From NCBI GenBank assembly GCA_000720805.1, contig JODI01000025.1:120205-184204 (forward strand): a stretch of 64,000 bases of DNA. The letters run 5' to 3'. The stretch's first letter is position 1, and the number at the start of each line of letters is the position of its first letter. The notes under the pieces are model-generated. The model saw only the letters and a program-made list of their open reading frames with translations, was not told the origin of the DNA and ran no database searches. The translations under genes and the position numbers were made by a program. The stretch comes from Streptomyces violaceoruber. Its GTDB lineage: Bacteria > Actinomycetota > Actinomycetes > Streptomycetales > Streptomycetaceae. Shown one piece after another: positions 34,998 to 44,735 of the stretch.

Positions 34998-36122
34998 TTA
35001 CGAGAGTTCCTCCATCACCGTGGGCCAGATGAGGTGCAGTTCACGCTGCCAGTAGGGCCAGGAATGGGTCCCGGGTTCGTAGAGGTTCGTCGAGACATCG
35101 ACGCCCGCCGACTGGAGCGATTCGGCGAATTTCTTCATCGACGCCGGAAGCGGTGTCTCGGCCATCGAGCCCACCCAGATCACCGGGAGCGGATGGCTCT
35201 CGTCCAGCGGTCCGGGCGTTCCGCTTCCCGCGGACAGGTGCACCTTCGTGCCGCGGAAGGCGCGTGGCCGGGCGGCCGGGTTGTGAGCCTGCCAGATGTC
35301 GGCGCGTTCCTTCGGGTCGCCCCAGACCTGTTTGAGGTCGACGCCTTCCATGACGGAGCTGAGACCGAGGAGGGAACGCACCGAGGGTTCGTCGAGGTCG
35401 ACGTACGAGCTCATGGACGCCACGTACCGGAACAGGCCCCGGTGACGCGCCGCGTAGTTGAGTGCGCCGAAGCCGCCCATGGACAGGCCGATGGCGGCAC
35501 GGGAGGAGTTCGCACGGAATTGTCTCTCCATGAGCCGGACCAGTTCGACGGTGTGGAACGTCTCCCAGCGGGGCCTGCCGGCGTACCAGTCGGAGTAGTA
35601 GCCGTGTTGGCCGCCGTCGGGCATCACGACAAGGACCTCGGAGTTCTCCGCCAGCGCCTCGACGTCCGTCTCGCGTGTCCAGGAGGTGTAGTCGTCCGCC
35701 CCGCCGTGCAGCATGTAGAGCGCGGGGAACGTGCGTCTTCTCTCGCTCTTCCAGCTTTTGGGGAGGATGACGCGGACCGGTACGGAGCTTCGCATGGCCC
35801 GTGACCGCACGGTGATGTCCACCGTGCGGGCGTCGAGTTGCCTGACGGCGGTGATCCGGGCGCCGATGTCGGCCGACCGGGACGCTTGCTCCGCGCCGTT
35901 GCCGGCCGCGGCTGCCCCGGTGCCGGACAGCGGTGTGAGGAGCAGGAGGCAGGCCAGGAGCGAGCAGCCGGTGATGCGTCCACGTCTGTTGCGAGGCGAT
36001 GATCGGCGTGTGCAACGCGCCGACGCTGCAACGTCTTCTGTGCCGTCAGCAGGCAGTGCGAGGCGACGGCGAAGGTCTCTGTACCAGCGGGAGCCAGGGG
36101 CAATATCGACATACACGTGCAT
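34998..36122 (-). CDS. Secreted esterase / antigen-85-like acyltransferase
   Basis: About 374 residues. ATG 36122 is chosen from a nearby AT-rich promoter-like stretch (36150-36185); its ribosome site is weak and upstream starts exist. A hydrophobic segment after RRGRITG (GCSLLACLLLLTPLSGTGAA) is a late signal or anchor sequence, so the enzyme acts outside. The alpha/beta-hydrolase domain has YMLHGGADDYTSW, GQHGYYSDWYAG, WETFHTVELVRLMERQF and the nucleophile motif GLSMGGFGALNYA. YSDWY...WETF...EL before G-L-S-M-G is the hallmark of the antigen 85/esterase D group, which transfers mycolyl-type acyl groups. The final His is in EPGTHSWPYW. It is divergent from ccr and next to the FAAL-PKS pair. 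Confidence 0.85.
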   Translation of the reverse strand: MHVYVDIAPGSRWYRDLRRRLALPADGTEDVAASARCTRRSSPRNRRGRITGCSLLACLLLLTPLSGTGAAAAGNGAEQASRSADIGARITAVRQLDARTVDITVRSRAMRSSVPVRVILPKSWKSERRRTFPALYMLHGGADDYTSWTRETDVEALAENSEVLVVMPDGGQHGYYSDWYAGRPRWETFHTVELVRLMERQFRANSSRAAIGLSMGGFGALNYAARHRGLFRYVASMSSYVDLDEPSVRSLLGLSSVMEGVDLKQVWGDPKERADIWQAHNPAARPRAFRGTKVHLSAGSGTPGPLDESHPLPVIWVGSMAETPLPASMKKFAESLQSAGVDVSTNLYEPGTHSWPYWQRELHLIWPTVMEELS

Positions 36123-36499
36123 ACCGTGCCGAGGTCGACTATCGAATGCCAGCCGACACACCGTTTGTATGTAAATACGATCAACTGTCCCGCTTGGTCG
36201 GTGGAGGGGTTGGACGTCTGCCCCGTCACGTGCGGCCGTCATCCCGACCGAGGCTCCGCCCTTCCGTTCGCCACCTGAACCTGATGGACCTTCCGGCATG
36301 CCGTTACGCCCTTCGCGCACAACCGCGCATGCCGTTCCACCCGTTGCTGACCTGGGTCTTGCTCACGGGCAACAGCCAGACGGGGGACTGTGCGGTTGCG
36401 GTGGGAGGAAGGAGGCAGCTTGCTTTGTACAAGTGACGGGGACTACCAGCCGGCGAAATGAAGGGCAGCCTCACGCAGCCCTGGAATTGGGGAGACTCA
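36123..36499. other. Divergent intergenic region, esterase / ccr
   Basis: A 377-bp gap with an AT-rich stretch at 36150-36185 next to the esterase start and a TTGTACAA palindrome at 36425-36432 before ccr. Promoters for both directions are expected here. No gene seen. Confidence 0.45.
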
Positions 36500-37840
36500 A
36501 TGAGCACGACCATGTCCGAAGCCGTCATCGCGGGTGCCGGCGGGGCCACTCTTGAGGAGCTGCCCTTGCCCGAACAGTTCCCCGCGGCGACGGTGCGTCT
36601 GGCCGACATCAAGATGTTCCAGGACACCGACGAGAAGGACGTGCGGAAGTCCCTGTCCGTGGACCAGGTCCCGATGCCCGAACTGGCTCCGGACGAGGCA
36701 CTGATCGCCGTGATGGCGAGCTCCGTCAACTACAACACCGTGTGGACCGCGATGTTCGAGCCCCTGCCGACGTTTCAGTTCCTGAAACAGATGGGAAAGG
36801 CAGGCGGGTGGGAGCGGCGCCATGACCTCCCGTACCACGTGGTCGGGTCGGACGCCGCAGGCGTCATCGTGCGCACGGGGTCGTCCGTGCGCAAGTGGAG
36901 GGTCGGAGACCACGTCGTGGTGGCGACGGCGTACGTCGACGACCAGGACCATGAAACACACCGGGACGGCATGCTCGGCCACGGACAGAAGGCGTGGGGT
37001 TTCGAGACGAACTTCGGCGGACTGGCCCACTACGCGATCGTGCGGGCGAGCCAACTGATGCGCAAGCCGGCGTTGCTCACCTGGGAAGAGGCAGCCGCCA
37101 ATCCCCTGTGTGCCGGCACGGCTTACCGCATGCTGGTCAGCGATCGCGGCGCGCAGATGAAGCAGGGCGACGTGGTGCTGATCTGGGGTGCGAGCGGCGG
37201 GCTCGGCTCCTACGCGGTGCAGCTCGTCCGCAACGGTGGCGGTATCCCCGTCGGCGTGGTGAACTCCCGGCAGAAGGCCGACCTGTTGCGGTCCCTCGGA
37301 TGCGAGGCCGTCATCAACCGCTCGGAGCTCGACGAGGGGGACCCCACCCTGCTGCAGCGGCCGGAGGGGTGGAAGAAGCTCGGCGCCGCTGTGCGTGACG
37401 CGGTGGGTGACGACCCGCACATCGTCTTCGAGCACGTCGGCGAGAAGACATTCGGAGCCTCGGTCTTTCTCGCCAGACGCGGAGGAACCGTGGTCACATG
37501 CGGTTCCAGTACCGGGTACCAGCACACCTACGACAACCGCTACTTGTGGATGCGGCTCAAGAGGATCATCGGAAGTCACGGGGCCAACCTGCATGAGCAG
37601 TGGGAGGTCAACCGGTTGTTCACGATGGGCCGTCTGCTGCCGGCCCTGTCGAAGACGTACACACTGGATGAGGTCGCGACGGCCGTCAGGAGTGTTCAGA
37701 CCAACCAGCACATTGGCAAGGTGGGTGTTCTGTGTCTCGCTCCGCGCCCGGGGCTGGGGGTGACTGACCCGCAGGCCAGGGCGCGAGTGGGCGAGGACCG
37801 TCTGCGCACCTTCCAGAGTGAGCCGACCCCAATTTCGTAG
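36500..37840 (+). CDS. ccr: Crotonyl-CoA carboxylase/reductase
   Basis: A 446-residue enzyme of the medium-chain reductase family that reductively carboxylates crotonyl-CoA or other 2-enoyl-CoAs to alkylmalonyl-CoA. ATG 36500 follows GGGGAG. Diagnostic segments are SVNYNTVWTAMFEPLPTFQF, HVVGSDAAGVIVRTG, VLIWGASGGLGSYAVQLVRN, HIVFEHVGEKTFGASVF and LWMRLKRIIGSHGANLHE. Length and order match known Ccr. It points toward the 3' end of the PKS gene and presumably supplies its extender unit. Dedicated ccr copies inside PKS clusters usually make ethylmalonyl-CoA or longer alkylmalonyl-CoAs. Confidence 0.95.
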   Translation: MSTTMSEAVIAGAGGATLEELPLPEQFPAATVRLADIKMFQDTDEKDVRKSLSVDQVPMPELAPDEALIAVMASSVNYNTVWTAMFEPLPTFQFLKQMGKAGGWERRHDLPYHVVGSDAAGVIVRTGSSVRKWRVGDHVVVATAYVDDQDHETHRDGMLGHGQKAWGFETNFGGLAHYAIVRASQLMRKPALLTWEEAAANPLCAGTAYRMLVSDRGAQMKQGDVVLIWGASGGLGSYAVQLVRNGGGIPVGVVNSRQKADLLRSLGCEAVINRSELDEGDPTLLQRPEGWKKLGAAVRDAVGDDPHIVFEHVGEKTFGASVFLARRGGTVVTCGSSTGYQHTYDNRYLWMRLKRIIGSHGANLHEQWEVNRLFTMGRLLPALSKTYTLDEVATAVRSVQTNQHIGKVGVLCLAPRPGLGVTDPQARARVGEDRLRTFQSEPTPIS

Positions 37841-37934
37841 CGGCCGGTTCGTGTGTTCTCAGGCGGTGGCCGGGGCGGCCGGTGAACGGCGGCACCCGGC
37901 CTCGCGCCGACCGCACCGCCGACGCGGCACCGGC

Positions 37935-40900
37935 TCAGGCACGGATGTCGCCGTGCTCGTCAAGGGCTTTGGTGAGGTGCTGGGCAATGACCTCGACATG
38001 AGGCGGGTCGATGAGCGACAAGTGGTCGCCGGGGACGGGTACGACCTCGAGCGACGGGCACAACGGCGCCCATCCGAGGTCTGCCTCGCTGCGCAGGTAG
38101 CGCGGATCGAGGGCCGTGGTCAGCGGCTGTGCCTCCTGGGCGCGATAGAGCACGATGTGGCCCGGATACCGCTGAGGCTCGTACCGCTCTCCCACGCGCG
38201 CGTCGATGTAGGACGTTCGCTGGTGCTCCATGATTCCCGGACTCATGTCGAGGCCGGCTTCGGCAACGAGCCGCATGACCACCTCGATCTGCTCCAGGTC
38301 GGGCGTGGCGGCCAGTTCCTCGTAGGGCAGGTCGATCGGGCGTCCGTACGTCTTCTCGATGTATTCGGCGAAGCGGCCGAACCGTTCGATGAGCATCTCC
38401 TTGGATTTCAGCCCCGGCAGAGCTGCCGGCAGGATGGTGTCGATGAGTCCGAGGAAGCCCACGGCGCTGCCCGTCTCGCGGAGCCGGCGGGCAACCTCAT
38501 AGGCGAGACAGCCGCCGAAGGACCAGCCCAGCAAGTGGTACGGCCCCCGTGGCTGAAGCTCCCGGATGAGACCGATGTAGTGGGCGGCCTTCTCCTCCAT
38601 CGTCCGGAGGGAGTCCACGCGGTCGAATCCGTACACCGGCTGGGCGGGCGGAAGCAGCTGGACGAGTGGTCGGTAGACCGATGTCGGGCCGCCGGCGGGA
38701 TGAAAGGTGAACAGGGCGGGGCGGTGGGTGCCGGGCGGGGCGTCGCGCAGGACACGAAGCGCGGACTCGCCTGTTCCGTTCATCACGGGCCGGATCAGCT
38801 CCGCGAGGGTGGCGACCGTGGAGTGGGCCAGAACACGCTCCGCGCCAAGACCCGGAGCTGTGGCATCCAGGCGCCGACGGATGCCCTCCACCAGGCCATG
38901 AGCGGTGCCCTGGTCACCACCGGCAGCGATGAAGTCCTGGTTGACGTCTTGCGGCCGCCGTCCGAGGACCTCGTTCCAGACGCCGGCCACCAGGCGTTCC
39001 GCGGCATCGCGAGGATCCAGAGTGGTCGGCAGGACGGGGATCGCCGCGGCGCTGACGCCTCCCTGCTCGGTGTCCTGGGGGTGTTCGGCTGCCGTCACGT
39101 CACTCGGGTCGGTCCGCACCAGACCCAACTCCCGCAGCACCGCGTCACCGAGGGCGCGAAGACTGGCACCCCGCAGAAGCAGAGGAGCGGGCAACACCAC
39201 GGCGAAGTCCTGCTTGGCGGCGTTCTGGATCCGCACGGTCATGAGGGAGTCGAGGCCCAGGTCGGTCAGCGGAGTGTTCTCGTCCAGGTCCGGGACCGCG
39301 CGTCCCATGACGGCGGCCGTACGTCTGACGAGACGTTCGTAGACCTTGGCGGGGGCCGCTTCGCCGAGCGTCTCGATGCACGCCGGACCGCCCCATTCGT
39401 CGTCGGGAAGACCACTGCCGGTCAGAACCCCCGCGAAGAACGGGACCGCGTCCAGTCCGGGGAAAACTTCCAGAACCCGGCGTGCGTCCAGATGCACCAC
39501 GCCGGTGTGCGTCCTGCCCCGGGTGGCGAGCGCCTGGAGGGCCTCCATTCCTTCGGCCGGGGTGATGGGTTCGAGAGCCAGGGCGGAGTTCACGGCGGGG
39601 TTGCGGGGCGCCTCACCCACCTCGGCCCAGGGGCCCCACGCGATGGCGGTCGCCGGCAGCCCGACGGCCCGGCGGCGGCGGGCATGCGCGTCCAGCCAGG
39701 CGTTGGCACCCGCGTAGGCCGCCTGTCCGGGGGAGCCGAAGAGCGCGGCGGCGGAGCTGAACGCCAGCCACCAGTCGAGATCGTGCCCGGCCGTGGCCGC
39801 CTCCAACTGGAGGGCTCCGGTGACCTTCGGCCGGACGACAGTGTCGATGTCGGACGATGACAGGTCGGTGATGACGCGGTCGTGGAGTACGGCCGCGGCG
39901 TGCGCGACCCCGCACAGGGAATGTCCTTCGGACAGGGCCGCCTCCACCAGACGCGCTGCCACATCGGGTCGAGTGATGTCTCCCCGCACCACGACGAGGG
40001 AGGTGCCGAGCTCGCCGAGTTCGGTGAGGACGGCCTGCGCCGCGGGGTCCGGGGCGCGGCGGCCGTTCAGGACGATGCGTCCCGCGCCCTGCTCGGCCAG
40101 CCGTCGCGCCGTCGCCAGGCCGAGGCCGGTCAGACCGCCGGTGACGATGTAGGCGCCGTCGGGACGCGCGAAGGGCACTCTGACGGATGTGTCGTCCGAG
40201 CCCGCGGCAGCCAGTCGGGCGACGAAGCGGGTACCTCCGCGCCAGGCCACTTCGTCGGCATCGCCGTCGCAGAGCAGTTCCTCGGCCAGGTCGTCGACGA
40301 GAGCGGGTTGCGGGTCGACGTCCACCAGCGTGGTGCGCAGAGCGGGCTGCTCCAGGGCCAGTACGCGCACGAGACCGCGAAGAGAGGCCAGGTCCGGGTT
40401 CCCCGTCTCGTGAGGCACCACAGACTGGGCACGCTCGGTCACGAGCCACAGCCGGGGAACCGACAGTTGCCGCGGGTCCGCGGCCAGACGGCGGGCGACG
40501 TCCGCGGCGGCACGCAGTTCCCGACACGCTCCGGGCGGTTTCCTGCCGTCCGTCAGGAGCATGACCAGGGCAGCCCGCCCGTCGTGTGTCTCCGCGCGCC
40601 AGGTGTCCAGCAGGCCTTCGAAGCCGTCAGCCCGGCGGTCCGCGACCGCCACCTCGACACCGTGTTCCTGAAGTGCCGACTTGAGAGGTGCGGCGTAGGG
40701 GTTCCTGCTGCTGTCGCACTGGTCTGTCACCAGCAGGACATGAGTCGGGGGAGAGGGGACTGAGACGGGTGCTTTCTCCCACTCGATCTCATAGGTGGCT
40801 TCTGCGAGCGGTTGCGGGACCTCCCCCGGCTCGACGGTCCGGAGCCGCACCTCGTGGGCCACGATCAGCTCGCGTCCTCCAGCGTCCTGCGCGTGGAGGT

Positions 40901-43900
40901 CCCACACGTCGCGACGGGGTGACCGGCCGGCGGTGTCGCCGGTGGCCGATTCACCGGTACACGGCAGGCACTGGACCCGGCATTCGGCATGGGCAGGAAC
41001 GTGCAGCCGTACGTGCAGAGACCGTACGGAGACCGGAACGTCTTCCGTGGCCGACGGTTCGGGGTGCGCCCCGGGATCCTCGCTGTCGGTGCGGTCCCGA
41101 CGGGCCGGCGCGTGCAGGACGGCATGCAGGAGCTTTCCGTGCGGTCGTAGGTCCGGTGCGTGTTCCTCGGCGGTGGGGACGGGGATGCCGACCTCGAAGG
41201 CAGCGCCCCCTTCCGGTTCACGACGCGTCAGCGGTTCGGGTCTGGTGAGAACACGGGCCGAGGCATGGCACAGCCAGGCTCCGGAGGCGGACCGTGAGTG
41301 GATTCCGACGGTTGCCTGATCGCGCCCCTCCGGCTCCCAGACGGTCGTGACAGGCGTGCTGGCAGAGATCGGCAGCCAATGATGAACCGCCAGGTTCTCG
41401 ACGCGTACTGCCTCGATGTCCGTAGGGCTCGTCGCGGTTGCCGCTGCGATCACGAGTTCGGCGCAGGCGGGCAGCGACAGAACACGTCTGCCGTGCACCA
41501 TGGCCGGCTGCTGGTTCCAGCCGTGGGTGCCGATGTCCCCCTGCCACAGCACACGGTCCGTGCCGGGATCCTCCACCCGCGCCCCCAGCAGGGAGTGGCC
41601 GTCCGCGCAGGACGGCCGCTTCGACAGGGTGCCGCGACGGAACCAGTGAGGGACATGACGCCAGGGAGGGCTCGGCACGGTCACCCGCTCGCCGTCCGGC
41701 CACAAGTGTCGGGCCAGGCCCTCCGCTCCCGCCAGGTGGAGCTCCGCGAGCGCGGTGCGCAGGTGCAGGCTTTCATCACTGTCGCGGCGAAGGGTCGACA
41801 GCACGCGTCCGTACCCCGGGGCCACCGCGTCCAGCGTCTCGGTGATCGGGACGAGGGCAATGGGGTGCGGTGAGATCTCCAGGAAGAGATCGTGGCCGTC
41901 GGCCGCGGCGGCGGCCACCGCCTGGTGGAAGCGGACGGGGCGGCGGGCGTTGGCGCACCAGTAGTCGGCGTCCGCGTGGACGTCGGCACGCGGGTCGTCG
42001 AGGACCGTCCCGTACCAGGGGACGGTCGCGTCGCGTGGGCTGATGCCGTCGAGGGCGTCGCGCAGCGCCGGAAGGAGCGGATCGACTGCCGGTGAATGTC
42101 CGGCGCCGCCGACAGGGAGGAAGCGGGCGAGTCGCCCCTGCGCCTCGACTTCGTCGACGATACGGGCGATCGGCCCACCGGGACCCGTGACGGTGCACCG
42201 CTGCGGCGAGGCGTACACCGCGATGCTGACGTCCGGGTAGCGGCCGAGGACGTTCGCGCGGGCTTCCTCCGGCAGCTCCACCGCAGCCATGGCGCCGGCC
42301 TGCTCCTGGTCGATGGCCGCGAGCCGGGTGGAACGGGCGAGGATCACCCGTAGGCCGTCGCGGGTGTCGAGAGCGCCGGCGACCACGGCCGCGGTCACTT
42401 CTCCCATCGAGTGTCCGATGACAGCGGCGGGTTCGACTCCGCAGGCGCGCAAGGTGGTGGCCAGGGCGAGTTGCAGGCCGAAGAGGAACGGCTGCATGCG
42501 GTCGACGCTCGTCCCCTCATCCGTGCGGGAGATCAGGTCCGTCAGGGAGGTGCCCGTCTCCGCCTCGAAGACCGGGTCCAGTTCGCCTACGGCGGCGGCG
42601 AAGACGGGATCTTCGCACACCAGCCGGCGGCCCATCCCCGTCCACTGGGAGCCGTAACCGGAGAAGACCAGAACCGGTCGGCGTGGAGCCTTCCGGTCCG
42701 CTTCGGAAGCCGGTGCCGTCCGTGGGGGCACGACGCACGGCGGGGTTTCGCCCTTGGCGAGCGCTACGAGGGCTGCGGTGAGGTCGTGCGGCCCCCGGCC
42801 GACGACGGCGGCGCTCGCCGGTCCCCGGCGGTGGTGGGCCAGCGTGTGGCAGACGTCGGCGAGGGACAGAGCACGGCCCCGCGCGTTCAGCCACTGGGCG
42901 AGACCGGTGGCGACGTCGCCGAGCCGGTCCTGTGAACGTGCGGTGACCACCAGGATGTGCGGGACGCCCTCGGCGGTTTGCTCCCGCGTGTCAATGCTGC
43001 CCCGGCCGCGTCGGGGTGTCTCGGCGGGCAACGGAGCGGGCCGAGGCGCCTGCTCGAGGACGGCATGAGCGTTGGTGCCTCCGAAGCCGAAAGCCGATAC
43101 ACCCGCCAGAGCGAGGCCTCCGCGTCCGGTCGGCCAGACAGTCGGCTCAGCGACGACGCGCAGGCCCAGCTCCGCGAAGTCGATGTGCGGGTTGGGGCTT
43201 TCGAAGTGGAGGCTGGCAGGCAGCTTTCCGTGGTGAAGCGACAGCACCGTCTTGATCAGGCCGACCATCCCCGCCGCGCCCTCCAGATGCCCCAGGTTGC
43301 TCTTGACCGAGCCGATCAGCAGCGGTCGGTCGGCCGGGCGGCCACGGCCCAGGACCGCACCCAGGGCTCCCGCCTCGATGGGGTCGCCCAGCAGCGTTCC
43401 GGTGCCGTGGGCCTCGACGTAGCCGATGTCGGGCGCGTCCGCGCCGGCGTCACGCAGAGCGCTGCGCAGCACCGCCTCCTGGGCGATCGGGTTGGGTGCC
43501 ATGAGCCCGGCCGAGCGGCCGTCCGAGTTGACTGCCGTTCCGCGGATGACGGCCAGAATCCTGTCGCCGTCGCGCTGGGCGTCGGTGAGCCGTTTGAGGA
43601 CGACGACGCCGCATCCCTCGCCGCGCACGATGCCGTCGGCCCTCGCGTCGAACGGCTTGCATCTGCCGTCCGGTGACAGCGCTCCGACCTGGTCGAAGTT
43701 GGCGGTGATGGCCGGCGAGAGGAGCACGTTGACCCCGGCGGCCAGAGCGGTGTCGCATTCGCCGTCGCGCAGACTGCGGCATGCCTGGTGCACGGCTACC
43801 AGGGACGAGGAACAGGCGGTGTCGATCGTCATGCTGGGGCCGCGGAGATCGAGGAGGTAGGACATGCGGTTCGCGGCGATGCTGCCGGCCGCCCCGGTAC

Positions 43901-44735
43901 TCGTCCAGGGCCTGACCCCTGACAGGTCGGCTGTGGTCAGATGTCCGTACTCGAGCGCGCTGAGACCTACGAACACGCCGGTGGCGCTGCCTTGGAGGGC
44001 CGAGAGCGGGACTCCCGCGTGATCGAGGGCTTCGCATCCGACTTCGAGAAGGAGTCTTTGCTGAGGGTCCATCACCTCGGCTTCGTCAGGCGGGATCCCG
44101 AAGAAGTCCGCGTCGAAGCCCTCGATGTCATCCAGGAAAGCGCCCCAGCGAGTGGTGCGTGCCAGTACCGCCGCGGTCTCGGTCGACCCGTCGTCGAAGG
44201 GCTGCCAGCGTTCGTCCGGGACCTGACCCACCACGTCCGTACCGGTCAGCAGCCCCTCCCAGAAGGCGTCAGGCCCGTTGATGCCGCCGGGGAGACGGCA
44301 TCCGACACCGAGCACCGCGATGGCGTCGGCGCTGGTGCGGTCAGTGCGGTCAGTGCGGTCGGTTCGGTCGGTGTGCTCGGCCGCGGTCGGTGTGCGGGTG
44401 CTCCGTTCGCGCGGGTCTCCTGACACCAGGCTGCGGACCAGTTGCTCGATGCTCGGGTTCTCCCACACCAACGTGGCGGGAAGTGTCCTGTCGAGCAGCT
44501 GTTCCAGCCGTCCGCTGAGACCGACCGCGTCACGTGAGGTCAGTCCGTACTCGGTCAGGGGACGTTCGCCGTCGAGCTCGTCGCCGGGTACGCCGCACAT
44601 GTCCGCGACCAGATGACGCAGCATGGAGCGAATCTCGGCGGCGGTCGGCTTCTTGGTACCCGGAGCCTCCGGGGGAGACGCGTGCCCAGTGCGCGTCGGC
44701 TCGGATCCCGCATCCCCTCCATGTGTGCTGGTCAT
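37935..44735 (-). CDS. Type I PKS: ACP-KS-AT-DH(degenerate)-KR-ACP-carrier(degenerate)-TE
   Basis: A 2266-residue synthase whose ATG overlaps the FAAL stop in ATGA. An N-terminal carrier (~31-105; GLTSRDAV, Ser67) can receive an acyl chain. A (Thr-Asp-Arg)n linker follows. KS ~137-565 has Cys308 (DTACSSS), His443 and His483. AT ~685-985 has Ser776 (GHSMGEV) and the specificity motif GAGH at 877-880, close to the TAGH associated with ethylmalonyl. DH ~1045-1310 lacks a clear H-x3-G-x4-P and looks inactive. KR ~1320-1705 has TGGLTGLGLA, Ser1660/1661, Tyr1674 and Asn1678. ACP2 ~1792-1870 has GLDSLM (Ser1830). A further carrier-like domain ~1908-1985 has GGDQ instead of GGDS and should not be loaded. 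TE ~2000-2266 has Ser2072, Asp2099 and His2238. One condensation with an alkylmalonyl unit followed by ketoreduction would give a 2-alkyl-3-hydroxy fatty acid. The domain logic resembles mycobacterial Pks13. Confidence 0.93.
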   Translation of the reverse strand: MTSTHGGDAGSEPTRTGHASPPEAPGTKKPTAAEIRSMLRHLVADMCGVPGDELDGERPLTEYGLTSRDAVGLSGRLEQLLDRTLPATLVWENPSIEQLVRSLVSGDPRERSTRTPTAAEHTDRTDRTDRTDRTSADAIAVLGVGCRLPGGINGPDAFWEGLLTGTDVVGQVPDERWQPFDDGSTETAAVLARTTRWGAFLDDIEGFDADFFGIPPDEAEVMDPQQRLLLEVGCEALDHAGVPLSALQGSATGVFVGLSALEYGHLTTADLSGVRPWTSTGAAGSIAANRMSYLLDLRGPSMTIDTACSSSLVAVHQACRSLRDGECDTALAAGVNVLLSPAITANFDQVGALSPDGRCKPFDARADGIVRGEGCGVVVLKRLTDAQRDGDRILAVIRGTAVNSDGRSAGLMAPNPIAQEAVLRSALRDAGADAPDIGYVEAHGTGTLLGDPIEAGALGAVLGRGRPADRPLLIGSVKSNLGHLEGAAGMVGLIKTVLSLHHGKLPASLHFESPNPHIDFAELGLRVVAEPTVWPTGRGGLALAGVSAFGFGGTNAHAVLEQAPRPAPLPAETPRRGRGSIDTREQTAEGVPHILVVTARSQDRLGDVATGLAQWLNARGRALSLADVCHTLAHHRRGPASAAVVGRGPHDLTAALVALAKGETPPCVVPPRTAPASEADRKAPRRPVLVFSGYGSQWTGMGRRLVCEDPVFAAAVGELDPVFEAETGTSLTDLISRTDEGTSVDRMQPFLFGLQLALATTLRACGVEPAAVIGHSMGEVTAAVVAGALDTRDGLRVILARSTRLAAIDQEQAGAMAAVELPEEARANVLGRYPDVSIAVYASPQRCTVTGPGGPIARIVDEVEAQGRLARFLPVGGAGHSPAVDPLLPALRDALDGISPRDATVPWYGTVLDDPRADVHADADYWCANARRPVRFHQAVAAAAADGHDLFLEISPHPIALVPITETLDAVAPGYGRVLSTLRRDSDESLHLRTALAELHLAGAEGLARHLWPDGERVTVPSPPWRHVPHWFRRGTLSKRPSCADGHSLLGARVEDPGTDRVLWQGDIGTHGWNQQPAMVHGRRVLSLPACAELVIAAATATSPTDIEAVRVENLAVHHWLPISASTPVTTVWEPEGRDQATVGIHSRSASGAWLCHASARVLTRPEPLTRREPEGGAAFEVGIPVPTAEEHAPDLRPHGKLLHAVLHAPARRDRTDSEDPGAHPEPSATEDVPVSVRSLHVRLHVPAHAECRVQCLPCTGESATGDTAGRSPRRDVWDLHAQDAGGRELIVAHEVRLRTVEPGEVPQPLAEATYEIEWEKAPVSVPSPPTHVLLVTDQCDSSRNPYAAPLKSALQEHGVEVAVADRRADGFEGLLDTWRAETHDGRAALVMLLTDGRKPPGACRELRAAADVARRLAADPRQLSVPRLWLVTERAQSVVPHETGNPDLASLRGLVRVLALEQPALRTTLVDVDPQPALVDDLAEELLCDGDADEVAWRGGTRFVARLAAAGSDDTSVRVPFARPDGAYIVTGGLTGLGLATARRLAEQGAGRIVLNGRRAPDPAAQAVLTELGELGTSLVVVRGDITRPDVAARLVEAALSEGHSLCGVAHAAAVLHDRVITDLSSSDIDTVVRPKVTGALQLEAATAGHDLDWWLAFSSAAALFGSPGQAAYAGANAWLDAHARRRRAVGLPATAIAWGPWAEVGEAPRNPAVNSALALEPITPAEGMEALQALATRGRTHTGVVHLDARRVLEVFPGLDAVPFFAGVLTGSGLPDDEWGGPACIETLGEAAPAKVYERLVRRTAAVMGRAVPDLDENTPLTDLGLDSLMTVRIQNAAKQDFAVVLPAPLLLRGASLRALGDAVLRELGLVRTDPSDVTAAEHPQDTEQGGVSAAAIPVLPTTLDPRDAAERLVAGVWNEVLGRRPQDVNQDFIAAGGDQGTAHGLVEGIRRRLDATAPGLGAERVLAHSTVATLAELIRPVMNGTGESALRVLRDAPPGTHRPALFTFHPAGGPTSVYRPLVQLLPPAQPVYGFDRVDSLRTMEEKAAHYIGLIRELQPRGPYHLLGWSFGGCLAYEVARRLRETGSAVGFLGLIDTILPAALPGLKSKEMLIERFGRFAEYIEKTYGRPIDLPYEELAATPDLEQIEVVMRLVAEAGLDMSPGIMEHQRTSYIDARVGERYEPQRYPGHIVLYRAQEAQPLTTALDPRYLRSEADLGWAPLCPSLEVVPVPGDHLSLIDPPHVEVIAQHLTKALDEHGDIRA

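Noticed and set aside
37818..39860. 680-codon plus-strand frame under the PKS 3' part
   Set aside because: Mirror of PKS TE/ACP/KR coding sequence; no known motif and no ribosome site.
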